The notes below the pieces were generated by a model that was not told the origin of the DNA, did not search any database, and saw only the letters and a program-made list of their open reading frames with translations. Positions 1 to 11,400 of a stretch of 64,000 nt of DNA are shown here, piece after piece. The DNA is from Eupeodes corollae (Eukaryota; Arthropoda; Insecta; Diptera; Syrphidae), in the NCBI RefSeq assembly GCF_945859685.1, contig NC_079149.1, forward strand, positions 135,448,153 through 135,512,152, given 5' to 3'. Numbering within the stretch: the first letter of the stretch is position 1; every line of letters starts with the position of its first letter. The translations under genes and the position numbers were made by a program.

Positions 1-203
1 ACTTGTGAGTACACGTTGTGAACATGCGGAAACCAAATGTCAAAGCTTCACCAACAGTTCCCGTACATTTTGCACGTGAATTGCCCGTGAACGAAAACTC
101 TCCACTTTGTTCTCCACTCAGCTTCACGAGCAAGTTCACGGGTGAACCAAAAACTGAAATTTGTATGGGTTCACGAGATGGTTCACAAGTATGTACTAGG
201 CTT
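1..203 (-). mobile_element. GTTCAC-rich MITE, copy 1 (cut by window edge)
   Basis: The right end carries the terminus AAGTATGTACTAGGCTT (187-203). The sequence inward is almost the reverse complement of the left part of the element at 394-663. The copy is therefore in the opposite orientation and is truncated by the start of the window. It is full of short GTTCAC/GTGAAC subterminal motifs. The open frame through it is a by-product of the repeat, since the same peptide reads from the other copy on the other strand. No transposase is seen. Confidence 0.75.
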
Positions 204-393
204 TATCCTTAAACACGTTTTGAGGTGTCAATTTAATTCTGTTGGTCCTCCATTGAATGTAATTTGCAGAAGTGTCAGTTACTCCAAATTCAAGTCAAGT
301 TTATTGGAAAGTGAAATGTTCCACATTAAATCCAAAGATAATTGAATATACAAAATTCTTCATGTGATGACAGAAAACATGCGTTAACCCTGA

Positions 394-663
394 AGCCTAG
401 TACATACTTGTGAACCATCTCGTGAACCCATACAAATTTCAGTTTTTGGTTCACCCGTGAACTTGCTCGTGAAGCTGAGTGGAGAACAAAGTGGAGAGTT
501 TTCGTTCACGGGCATTTCACGTGCAAAATGTACGGGAACTGTTGGTGAAGCTGAAGTCAAATGTTCACAACGTGTACTCACAAGTGTGTACCAGTGAGCA
601 ATGTCAAAAGTTCACTTTCTCCACTGGTGAACGTTCACTTCACGATGAAGTATGTACTAGGCT
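394..663. mobile_element. GTTCAC-rich MITE, copy 2 (complete, 270 bp)
   Basis: Terminal inverted repeats AGCCTAGTACATACTT (394-409) and AAGTATGTACTAGGCT (648-663) are perfect. TGA lies on both sides (391-393 and 664-666) and may be a 3-bp target-site duplication, although three bases can match by chance. The interior holds many GTTCAC/GTGAAC hexamers in both orientations, and there is no coding capacity. The superfamily is not assignable from this alone. Confidence 0.75.
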
Positions 664-666
664 TGA

Positions 667-1295
667 TAAGTCAGATAAGTTTATCGTGACTGCAACTGTC
701 AAAATTTGTAGATTTAGTTCATGAATTTGATGTGGAAATTAGAATTGTAACCCTGTAAACTTAAAATGTCAGTTCTGTGTTTAATTTGACATTTTATACA
801 AAATACTTAAAAACTGACAACAAATGTCACAAAGAAAAAAAGCAAAATGTTAATAAATTAAATAAAACAAGAAAGTTGTTTGAATTTTTCAGAAATGTAT
901 TTAGAAAACGAACAGGAAAACAACTGCGCATAATGCACGTACCACCACCGGCCTGACCGGTTTCTATCAGAGAAACTGCAATTTCAGGTTTGTTTCTTTT
1001 GTTCTCCAAAACCACATTAAATCACTTAATCGAACACATCTAAATTCAGAGCGAACACATCCCTTGGAGATTTGCGCGGCGGCCATTTTTGTACAAAACC
1101 CACACTTGACAGCTCCAATGTCAAAAATAGTTTTTGTAGAAAATAGATTTTAGAGTTTATTTTCCCAACCAGAAAATTTGTAAAATAAAATTTTAAAAAA
1201 TTATATTTTTCTAAAACCAAATAATGAAATAGATTGAGCCAACTGAATAACGAACAAAAACCAATCCGAAAATTAATTGTAAGTATGAATAAATT
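667..1295. other. non-coding stretch upstream of zinc-finger gene
   Basis: AT-rich sequence with stop codons in all frames. I see no gene, RNA or clear repeat. Confidence 0.5.
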
Positions 1296-1575
1296 GCGTT
1301 GCTCCGCACTCGGGTGACTCGGGTGTTAGGTTTTCGCGCCCAACCCCCCGGGAGACGAAGACGACCGATGGTCGTGTGTGCCGTCACCGTCGTCATCCCC
1401 CCTGCGCCAACGCCAAAGCCATCGACGACCATAGGCAAAGGCAAAGGCGAAGCCAAAATTCAAGTCTAAAAATGGACGCGTGCGTTGCCTCTAGCCATCG
1501 CTGCCGCGCTGTGCCCTGCAGCGGGCGGCCGTTCAATTTATCCTTGATCTTCACTCTTCCATCTAATTTTTTCAG
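1296..1575 (+). promoter_or_regulatory. GC-rich island: possible promoter/5' UTR of the zinc-finger gene
   Basis: A sharp rise in G+C and CpG stands out from AT-rich surroundings and runs directly into the first recognisable coding exon. A good 3' splice site (pyrimidine run, then CAG at 1573-1575) precedes the ATG at 1593. Part of this block may therefore be intron and part an untranslated first exon. The short open frames in it resemble no protein I know. No TATA box or initiator stands out. The promoter role is inferred from position and composition only. Confidence 0.3.
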
Positions 1576-1592
1576 GTGGTGACGCAGGCATA

Positions 1593-2446
1593 ATGATCAA
1601 ATCCTCGCAGGAGCAAGGCTTTCGTTTGCGACCCAACGAAACAACCATTGCCGCAGTAGACACCTTGAAAACGTCTTTTCTGCCCAACCTCAGCATAGAC
1701 GCGCACTTCTGTCCTATGTGCGGCCAGAGCTTCCCACGGCAGAATATACTCACCGAGCACATGCACGCCTGTCACCCCTCTGAGATGCTCTTCGCCGCCA
1801 GCAACCTCAACCGCATCGAGTATCCGTGCCTCAGCTGTGATGAAAAATTCTCTTCCGGAACCGAGCTCGATGAGCACAATCGCGTCGCCCACCAGGCGTT
1901 CCGCTTCACCCGGTGCGTGTCGTGCGGCCTCTATGGCATCACCACCATCGACGGCGACTACAAGTGCGTCCATTGCGGCAATACGTGCGGCGTATCCCCC
2001 GCCAGTACGATGGCTGCTGTCGGCCAACCCATCTATCTGGAGCAGCCCCAGCCGCCAATGCAGAACAATTATCCACCAATGGGGGAGGACGATGAGGATG
2101 GCGACGTCGACATTATGCCGAAAGTGCCTCCCCTAACGATACGACTGCCCAAGATCAAAGAGGAAGCAGCCGACGCCAAAGAGGAGGCATCATCAGTGAT
2201 TCAGGAGAATCCGTCACCCTATCATCATCTTCCGCTTTCGCTCCCGCCTCAGCCTCGGAGGGAAGAGAACGATGTGAAGCCACCGCCGCCGGTGTCGGGG
2301 ACAGGGCCACATCCACCTCCTCCTCCACTCAACGCCAACGCCAATACTAACAACAAGATTCGACACAAATGCCCAGAGTGTCCGCGTACGTTCAAGACCC
2401 AAGGCACCCTGGCCATGCACCGCAAGATCCACAGTGGAGAAGCAGA
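1593..2446 (+). CDS. zinc-finger gene, coding exon 1
   Basis: Encodes residues 1-284 plus two bases. The ATG at 1593 has A at -3. Key motifs are CPMCGQSF, CLSCDEKF and CPECPRTF, each followed by spaced His pairs. A polyproline segment (PPPPVSG, then PHPPPPP) precedes finger 3. The exon ends at donor GCAGA|gtgagt (2447). Codon use is G/C-rich at third positions, unlike the flanking DNA, which supports selection on this exon. Confidence 0.88.
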
Positions 2447-5400
2447 GTGAGTTAGGACGAACCTCTCAATTCGGCCCCAAAACAAACCAATCTAACTACA
2501 ATTCTCCTTCTTGTTCTCTTTCTTCTCTCTTCTCTTCCACAGTTACACGCCAAAAGAACGACCCTACTCGTGTTCGTACTGCGGCAAGTGCTTTACACAG
2601 TCGAACACGCTTAAACAGCACACTAGAATACATACAGGTGAGAAACCATTTAGATGTGGATATTGTGGCAGGGCGTTCACTGTAAAGGACTACCTGAACA
2701 AACATATCACAACTCACACGGGTGAGGATTTATTCAAAAATCAAAAAATCAATCCAAACAAAATCTAAAACATTTTTTAACCAAACAAAAATGTCAACCA
2801 TTTTCTTATAATTATGTGTCGTTATTTTTGTTTTTAAACAACAAAAAAAAAAAAACAAATTTTACTTTTTTTTAACTGTAAATGACAAAAAAAGAAGGAA
2901 AAAAGTTAATTTATGACTAAACCAATTTTTCGACTAGAGAAATGGGGAGGGGGAGGGGTGTTAAAGTGTGTCATTTGTCTTATTCATTTTCGAGTTATCA
3001 TCGTTTATTGCATTGGGAGTGGAAATTCGCTTTGTTATATAAATTAAATACAACTTGCTCATTCTCAGCTCATGGTTCGGTGGGCAAACAAAACCACTCT
3101 CGCTCATTTCAATCATTTTATTTTATTCAAAACAAAAAAAGAAATATCTAATGATTTATCGTAGGTCAATGTTTTTTTTTCTTCTTTCTGTCAAGGGTCG
3201 TTTTATGCGTCATCCAAGTTGATAGTCATTTCTAAGTGACCTTCATTGTCTTTTAGGAGATGATAGAGAGGTGACATCTCTTGTGCAGAAGATTGTGGTT
3301 AGAGTTGTAGTTTTTTGGGATTATTTTAAGTCCCAACATACCCTTTCAAAAAGTATATACAAATCGAATTCTTGTCAAGAAACAAAAAAGATATATTTCT
3401 CACATCTTACATGAAATGGTGAACTATCAGATTCGATGGAAATCGAATTTTAAAAATAAGTACATTTGCTTGCAGTATTCCATTTTGAAATTGAAGCGTT
3501 TGGATGAAGAAGGGGGTAAATGACATTTGCAACATTTCGAGATATAAGGACTTTTTTTGTTGAGAACTTTTTTCGTATTCCAATTTTTAACAATGTTACT
3601 TTTATTTCATTACAGTAGCTTGGTATATTTAATAAAACAAAATTGTTCAGAAAAAGAGCACTTAACTCTTTCTTGCACAAAAAGCTTAGGTAGGTAGGTA
3701 GAAATGGCGATCTCAAGGCAACCTAGCCTGAGATCCAATTAGCGCTGTAGTGCGCCGTTTTGATACCAAAAACTCGTTTGACCTTTGATTGAAAGGGATA
3801 GATTAATAGAGAAGCTTCATAGCGATAATGTTAGAGCCATTTTGTCGCATTGAGAAAAAAGGTCTCTAATCTTTGTCTCAGATAGCTCATCGAGTTATTG
3901 AAAGAATGTTTTTCCAAAGCATTTCATTCTGGTGTTTGCCAAAGCAGGACATTTGCAGAGGAAATGGATTATCGTTTCACTTTCTCTTTGGTCACTACAG
4001 CTACGGTAAAAGGTGTTGTAAGAGATACCCAACTTCTCTGCATGAACTCCTATAGGCCAATGTCCGGTTCAAACCGCAACAACCCTGGCTATGTCTTGCC
4101 TTGGCCTGCATAGAAGAACGTCTGTACGGGTTTTATTATAGGTGGGCCATATCTTCCTTGATATAATGCAGTTGGGTAAATTGCTCCACCTTCGGTTTGA
4201 TTCAGTTTGGTAGATAGAAAAGATTTTACCCTTCATAGCACCAAGAAGAATGTTAACCATTTCCGCAAGTGAGCTATTAAGGGCCGATCCTTGCCTGTCT
4301 AGCTCGTCAGCCCGTTCATTTCCCACGATACCACTATGGCCCGCCGGAACCCAGACCAGGGTGGCACCAAGGTTAATATTCAGGCTCGCAAGCTCATCGC
4401 GACATTGCTGGACCAATTTAGATGAGGATATGGCCGAGTTAATGGCTTTGACAGCTGCCTGACTGTCTGTAAAGATAGCCGCATTTCGATTTTGGTTTGG
4501 GTTTTGTTTAAGTATCTTACATGCCTCCCTTATTGCCAGCAGTTAAGCTTGAAAAACGCTAGCAAAGTCAAGAAGCCTAAAGGATTTGGCTACATTTAGG
4601 GACTCAGAAAAGATCCCAGAACCAACTCCGCACTCCATCTTTGAGTCGTCAGTAAAGATGGTTGTGTCGAAACCTATCGACCAATGTCATCCTCCCAATC
4701 TTCTCTCGATGGGAAAATAACCTTAAAACCCTTACTAAGGTTCAAAGTAGGAGTGCAGTAGTCAGTGTCTATCCAGATAATATCTGAGGGAATTAATTTC
4801 GTAGTGTTGCTGTGACCATAAGGTTTTGACAACCAGCTATTTGATTGCTTCAGCCTAATAGCGCTGCAGGAAACTATGTATTTAATAAAAAGGTCGATTG
4901 ATAGAAGATCCAAATTAACGTTTAAGGCGTCCGTTGGGCAAGTACGCATGGCTCCTGTGGTGCCCACGCAAGCTGTTCTCTGAACCTTCTTAATGTTATA
5001 GGCTTTGCTAAGACCAGGCCACCACACAATCGAACCATATGTTAAGATAGGGCGTACTGAAGTCCCCACTTTTTGGCGAAAGTGTTGCTGCAGGCGTAGA
5101 AGGCTACACAGGCCTTCTTAACCCGTACTTCAATAATTAGTTTCCAGTTTAGTTTAGGGTCGAGTATAACTCCCAAATATTTTGCACTAGAAGACAATGA
5201 TAGGATTTGACCGTTGAGTCGAGGTAGCGTGAAGGGCGGTACTTTAGTTTTGGTGGTAAAGAGCAACAGTTCAGTTTTACTTTGGTTAACTCCTAGTCCA
5301 CAACTCGTGGCCCAGTTGCTAACTTTCTTCAAAGCTGACTCCGTGATTTCACTAATCACAGAGGTGTACTTTCCTGACACCAATAGCACCAAATCATCCG

Positions 5401-8400
5401 CGTAGGCTACCGCCTTCACTCCACATCTCTCTAATTTAACGAGAATTGTATCCATGACCAGAAGCCATTGAAGAGGCGAAAGAACACCACCCTGGGGTGT
5501 TCCCCTACTCACGTGTTTTGTTGCGATTGTATTGCCTAGAGAGGCTCGAATCAAAAAAGCTTATTAAGTAACAAAATTCATTTTTTGATCTTTTTTATTT
5601 TGAAAAGTTGTTTTTTTGTTCGCATGGTTCCGAAAAAGCTTTTTCATAAAACCTGTGGTGTTCCCTTGTTATGAACATCATTTGTTCCTTTAAATTTTTA
5701 TTTTCTCAACAGAAAGCTGCTTTATCTTTTTTCCTCGGACGAAAAAGTCTTGGTTTTTATCTGGAACTATTCGGATGTTTTTTTCTAACAAGTGACCACA
5801 CAAAGATTCCCATATTTCTTTTTTGTCTCGCTCCGGTGATAACACTGCTATGACAAATTTGTTTTCATTTGTTATCAGTCGTCATGGATAGTTATACCAA
5901 TAAAGAACGAGCATTTTGCTTCGAGTTATATTTTCGAGAAAATTCGTATGTAAAAGTACGACGTGCTTTCCGGCGTCAGTTCAAAGTTCCTCATCATAAA
6001 TGCGTGCCTTCATGGAAAACTGTCAACAGATGATTTCAAAATGTTCGTGAATCCGCCAAGGCAACCGATAAGAAGCTTTCGGGCCGAGAACGGTCCGTAC
6101 GGCTGAAAACATTGAAAGAGTCCGTAAAGCGTTTCAGGTTAGTCCGCGGCGTTCAGCGCGACGACACGCTTCTTCTTTGGGCCTAAAAAGGAATCAGTGC
6201 GTAAAATTTTGGTCAAAGATTTGAATTTTCACCCGTACAAGCTCATGATAACCCATGAATTGAAAGATACCGACTACAGACAACGTTTACTCTTCGCTCA
6301 GATAATGCTTGGAAAATTGGCAGATGGTGAGATCATTTTGGGTAATCTTTTAATGAGCGATGAAGCTCATTTCGAGCTCTCCGGCGCCGTAAACAATTAA
6401 AACTTCAGGTATTGGGCCGAAGATAACCCAGTCTGGATACACGAAAAGCAGTTGTACAGCCAGCATGTGACGGTTTGGTGCGCGGTAGCGGAGTGGGGCT
6501 TTGTCGGTCCCTAATTTTTTGATGGAACGGTAAACGGAGAGCGGTACAGAAACATGTTAAGCAACTTCCTTCCCCCGAACTTCGCCGTAGACGTCGTTTG
6601 AGTCGGACAATATTCCAATAGGATGGTGAGACGTGCCATACTGCCTGCGAAACGCTCGCTCTGTTGAAAAAAGCGTTCGGTATTCGTTTACTCTCTCGAT
6701 CGACAGATTTCGCTTGGCCGGCTCGTTCTCCCGATATTACGGTTCCGGATTTTTTCCTCTAGGGATATTTGAAAGGACGTGTCGACACGACTCGTGTACG
6801 TGATTTGGAGGATTTAAAAGCGCGCATTCGACAAGAAATTTCTGAGATTACGCCGGAAATGTTAAGAAATGTCTTCGAAAATTTTGTCAAAAGATTAAAC
6901 AATTGTGTAAGCCAAAACGGGCATCATTTAATGGATGTAATATTTCATAAATAATTTGTGTAAACTGAATTTTCGAATAAAATTTGTATCGTTGTTGTAC
7001 GTGCTTTGGTTCTGGAGTTATTTCAAAAAGAAATATGGGCATCTTTGTGTGGTCGGTCACGCTGTATAACAGCTTCATTGAATAAAGCATCTTCCTTGTA
7101 GCATTCCTTATTAAAAGAGGATCCATATTTGTTTATTCTAAGTCATTTAACGCTATCAACGAAATTGATTTTTTCATTCGATATGTTTTTTGTAACATTT
7201 TCAACGTTTAGTTTTGCTGGAAGATTTTCTAATGATCGAAAGTGGTTCTCCATGTCAATTATAACGGTATTTTTTTTGCTGGCACTTTTTATTATGTGTC
7301 GGTATTGCTCAGCAGTGTAAATGGTTTCGTTTTTTCGTAACTCTTTTTCGATTCTTCCAAAATCCTTGTCACTGTCAAGATAAGTATGGCCAACTTCAGG
7401 AAATTTGTGGTCAATCAGATCAAAATATTCCGTCTAAAAAAGGACTCACATGTTTCCTCTTTTTGGCAATTTCACATTCTTGGAAGACTGTATACAGTGC
7501 ACTCATTACCTCGATGCTTCCTCTGTCTGTAACATCTTCGGTCCAGGTTAACATATACGACATCATCACATCGGAAGTAATGACATGGATTCCTAGATTA
7601 TAAAGCCACATCTGCCTCAAGTAAAATGCCTTAGACGTGGTTAATTTTGGTAAGGGCATTGTTTGCCGGAGGTCAAATGTAATATATAAGACGTTAGGAT
7701 CGGACCGAGCCTTTTTCGCGGTCAATTTTTTGACTTTGGAATCCGGACTGTTTTGGTGTTTAGCTGAGCTTTTGCCAGAGTCACAAATGTTACAAGTGTC
7801 ACTTCTTGGTAGGCGGAAAGCATGATTGAATTTCGTGTTAAAAATTTGTCGGTAAAAATGTTAGCTAACAAAATATTGGAAATTTTTCTCTTTTCAATGT
7901 AAAGGTTTTCGATGTAAAGGCTATATAATTTAGATATATTTAAACAAGGTGAGAGATAAAGTTTATTTGGGTTTTTGTTCCTTGAGTAGAGCGATTCTTC
8001 GGCTGGAAATTGGTTAATATGCTCCAAAATATAGTCGACTACATGATCGGATATTTTGTTTGGTCGTTTGAAATGCTGACCTCTTTTATCCGAAGGTGGA
8101 GCGAACTCACAGCTGTTCATATTGCTTTGAAGTACGTCCAATTTTTTCTTTCCAATTTGAAATAAGGAACACATTGCACTTTTGCAAACTCGTATGGAAT
8201 TTGTGCCGACTGTAACATGGTATTCATATGGAAAGTTTCTTTGCTTAAGGGTATTTTTCTTAACTCGATTTGTTATGCTTTTAAACAGTAGAACGTTCTT
8301 GGCATTAATGTCGAGTGAATAAAAGCTTTAAAAAAGTGCCAATCCTTGCCCAAAATTTATTTTTTCGGAACAAGAATAACGACAGTTATCACTTCCGCAC

Positions 8401-11400
8401 AAGTTTCCAGAAATAGGTTCCTTTTTTTTAACAATACTCCCTTTTGCTATGATATATTCGTTTCCCTGTTCGTTTTCATTTGAATGGATTTTTAATTTTT
8501 TTTTTTTTTGGCGACTTACCACTTCTATCATGTGAGGGAACTTGCGTGTTAGAAGGTTCTTGATTAGAAGTTAGTAACCCTTTTGTACCAAAAATAAAAG
8601 CGCTACATAAGAAAATACGAATCGTAGCGCAACGTAGTTTGGACAGAAATTTAAGTTTTCGCAAGGCATCCTCATATTTCGAAAAAAACGAAGATCGAAA
8701 AAATGTCACCTACCGCCTTCTTCATCCAAACGCTTCAAGTGATTTTAAAAAATTCCCCAAACCGTTGAAGCAAAATCAAAAGGAGCTTTCATAGGCATAA
8801 AAAGACGAAAAATCAATCGCGTCATGTTGATTTTCTCAACTTTTTTATTTTATTTCGAAAAAGACTGAATTGCAGATGCCACTTATATATTCAAGACTTG
8901 GGTTTGTTCCTCTATTCGTTAGTTCTGAATTTTGTATGCCCAGTTTTCTCTATTTTATTTTCGATTTCTTAAATTCTTGAATATAAATTGAAACGATGTT
9001 TTGAGTGGAACTTAGTTAAGGATTTTGCAAAAAGTTCGTTCCCTAGGATGTTTTCCCAATTTCACACATTGAGGTCCATGCCTCCTGCTTCTATTAAGAA
9101 TATACAATTTTTAACAACTTTCAGTTTATGACTTTATGAGCCCTCGTTAAGAATAGCGAATTGCGTGTTCGATTCAAAGAGAACATCAAATAACTCAAAT
9201 CGTAGCTTTTGTGTTTATGGTCACTTCAAAGGGAAAAGAGATATTTTCTTTGCTTAAGCACTGAAGTCTACTTTTCTAAATATTACGACTTCTTGGATTT
9301 TTCTAAAACTTTCGCTTTAAGTCGAATGTTCAATATGCTTATGCCCAATAAATTCTATAATCTCCTCTTAATGTTTTTGCAAGTGAATTAAACAAGAGTA
9401 ACATAAAACCTTCTACACACTTGAAGAGATATGTTTGGGCATTTTAGGTGTTTTTTTTAGCTTTTCTTAAAACTATTTGTAGTTTACATTTCTATGGCAG
9501 TGGTCAAGTCCCTGAACCACTCAAAAATATAGACGGTTTTTTTTTTCTTGAGTATTGCCACGTCTTTTCATGACAAGAATACTCTTGGAGAATTTGTTAA
9601 TTTCTTCCCGACAAAAGTACCCGCACACCGGAATGGTTGAGAGTTGTAAGTCACTAGGCCCTAGTTTTCAACGGACTGTTGCGCCACCCAATTTATTTAT
9701 TTTTTTTCCACGTCTAGATTAAATTTTCCTCTGCTCTCGATAATGGTTACCAAAGTAACGTTTCTGTGAGTGCCTATTGTTTCGTTCTATTTGCTCTGCA
9801 TTTCGTTATTTTTTAAAATTTTGTTTTTGGTTAACTTCGTTTTCCAAATACTTTGAAATACGATCATTTCATTCTTTTCGTATTTTTGTACTTTTTTTTA
9901 CGGCCCTTGAACAATTTGTTAAAAATTATTTCCAAAATGAATCATCATTGAAAAAAGTAGAATTAACGTTTGCGGATCATTTTCGAAACAATATAACAGA
10001 TCCTTACAATTTCTGCGCCATGGCAAAAACAATGTTTTATTCAAATATTCGGTACTCGCACTTCCAGAGATGCTGATTTGCTAACCCTTGAACTTATACA
10101 TATGTAATCAAGTTGAGAATGCGATCTTAGTGTCGTTAAAAAGATTTTTGTATTGTTTCATTTATTTTTGTAGTTTGCAAGTTTTTAAAATAACGTCAAT
10201 CAAATGATGTCCTTTTTTTGATACGGCAGCTGTTTTTGTTTTTCAAGCTCGGAGGAATCAAAAAAATATCTGGGGCGCTACTATGTAACTTGATTCTACA
10301 ATGAAATTGCTCGAATTCGAAAAATTGGTACTATGTATCTATTTGACTACTTTCGAACCAAAAATCGAAAATCGAATAGTTCTAGTAGTGCCAAATATAT
10401 TTTTATGAACTTTCGAACAATTGAGGAACTACGTTACTCGAAAGTAGAATTCAAAACAAGGCAAAATCGAAAACAATCACCCTACATCAAATGTGCTTGC
10501 GAGTTTAAGTAAAATGTAGAATACACCGGGAATTCGTTATTTTTGCCAAAAATAGCGTTTGCACTTTGTTTCTCTTCCTCAATAATTTCAAAACTCTGCA
10601 TCAACGGGTACATGACTCTTTTGATTGAAGTCAAAACTTCAGCAAGTATTTTTGACATGGTTTGCTGTGCAATTTCAGTGTTCTTGTCACCACCGATTTG
10701 GTTTCGGTAACCCCTCCTGTTGCCAAAGAATTCAATGCTGCTGATAACTTAATGATAATCGGAACAGCATTTTGTCTTCTGCGAATAGTGATGTCGGATG
10801 ATATGGTGTTAAGTAAGAACATAAAATCGTCTTTAGGAAGACGATAGATCTTAAGAAAACAAAAGTTTATTAAGAATACGTTGATTTTTTAAAAGCTATA
10901 GGAAAGTTTTTAAAACAAAAAAAACACATACAAATCAGAAAAATGCATGAAATCTTTATTTGAATCGATAGAACGGTCCATATCATTCAATGTTTGAAGA
11001 TTATTTCATACAAATGTTGACCTTGACTGCGTCTCAAATGGTACAACCGTTTAGTCTAATTTTGCCATATTCTTTCCTACATTTCGGCCGGTATCTCAGA
11101 ATTAAATGCATTGGTAGCTAGCTTTAATGCTTCTGGCTGATATTCACTCCAAAACCGACAATTCTGCTTATTTACGTATCCATTAACCCAAACAAATTTC
11201 GGCAAAAAAGTGGATCTTCGGCCAACTTTCCAAGAGCCCATTTACCAAATTTTACGCTGCAGTAGGTCGTTTGGCTTCAATTCTTGCAGCAGCTGTATTT
11301 TGAAAGGCATCACACCTATGTATGTATATCCTTCCGCAAAATTTTACACGTTGTTCGCACTCTATGTAAGCGTGTTGGTGGTTTATGTCCAAAAAATGTA

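Noticed and set aside
384..581. 65-codon frame similar to that at 18-212
   Set aside because: The similarity comes from the inverted MITE copies, not from a conserved protein.
1572..2027. Minus-strand 151-codon open frame
   Set aside because: Antisense shadow of zinc-finger exon 1, produced by its GC-rich third positions.
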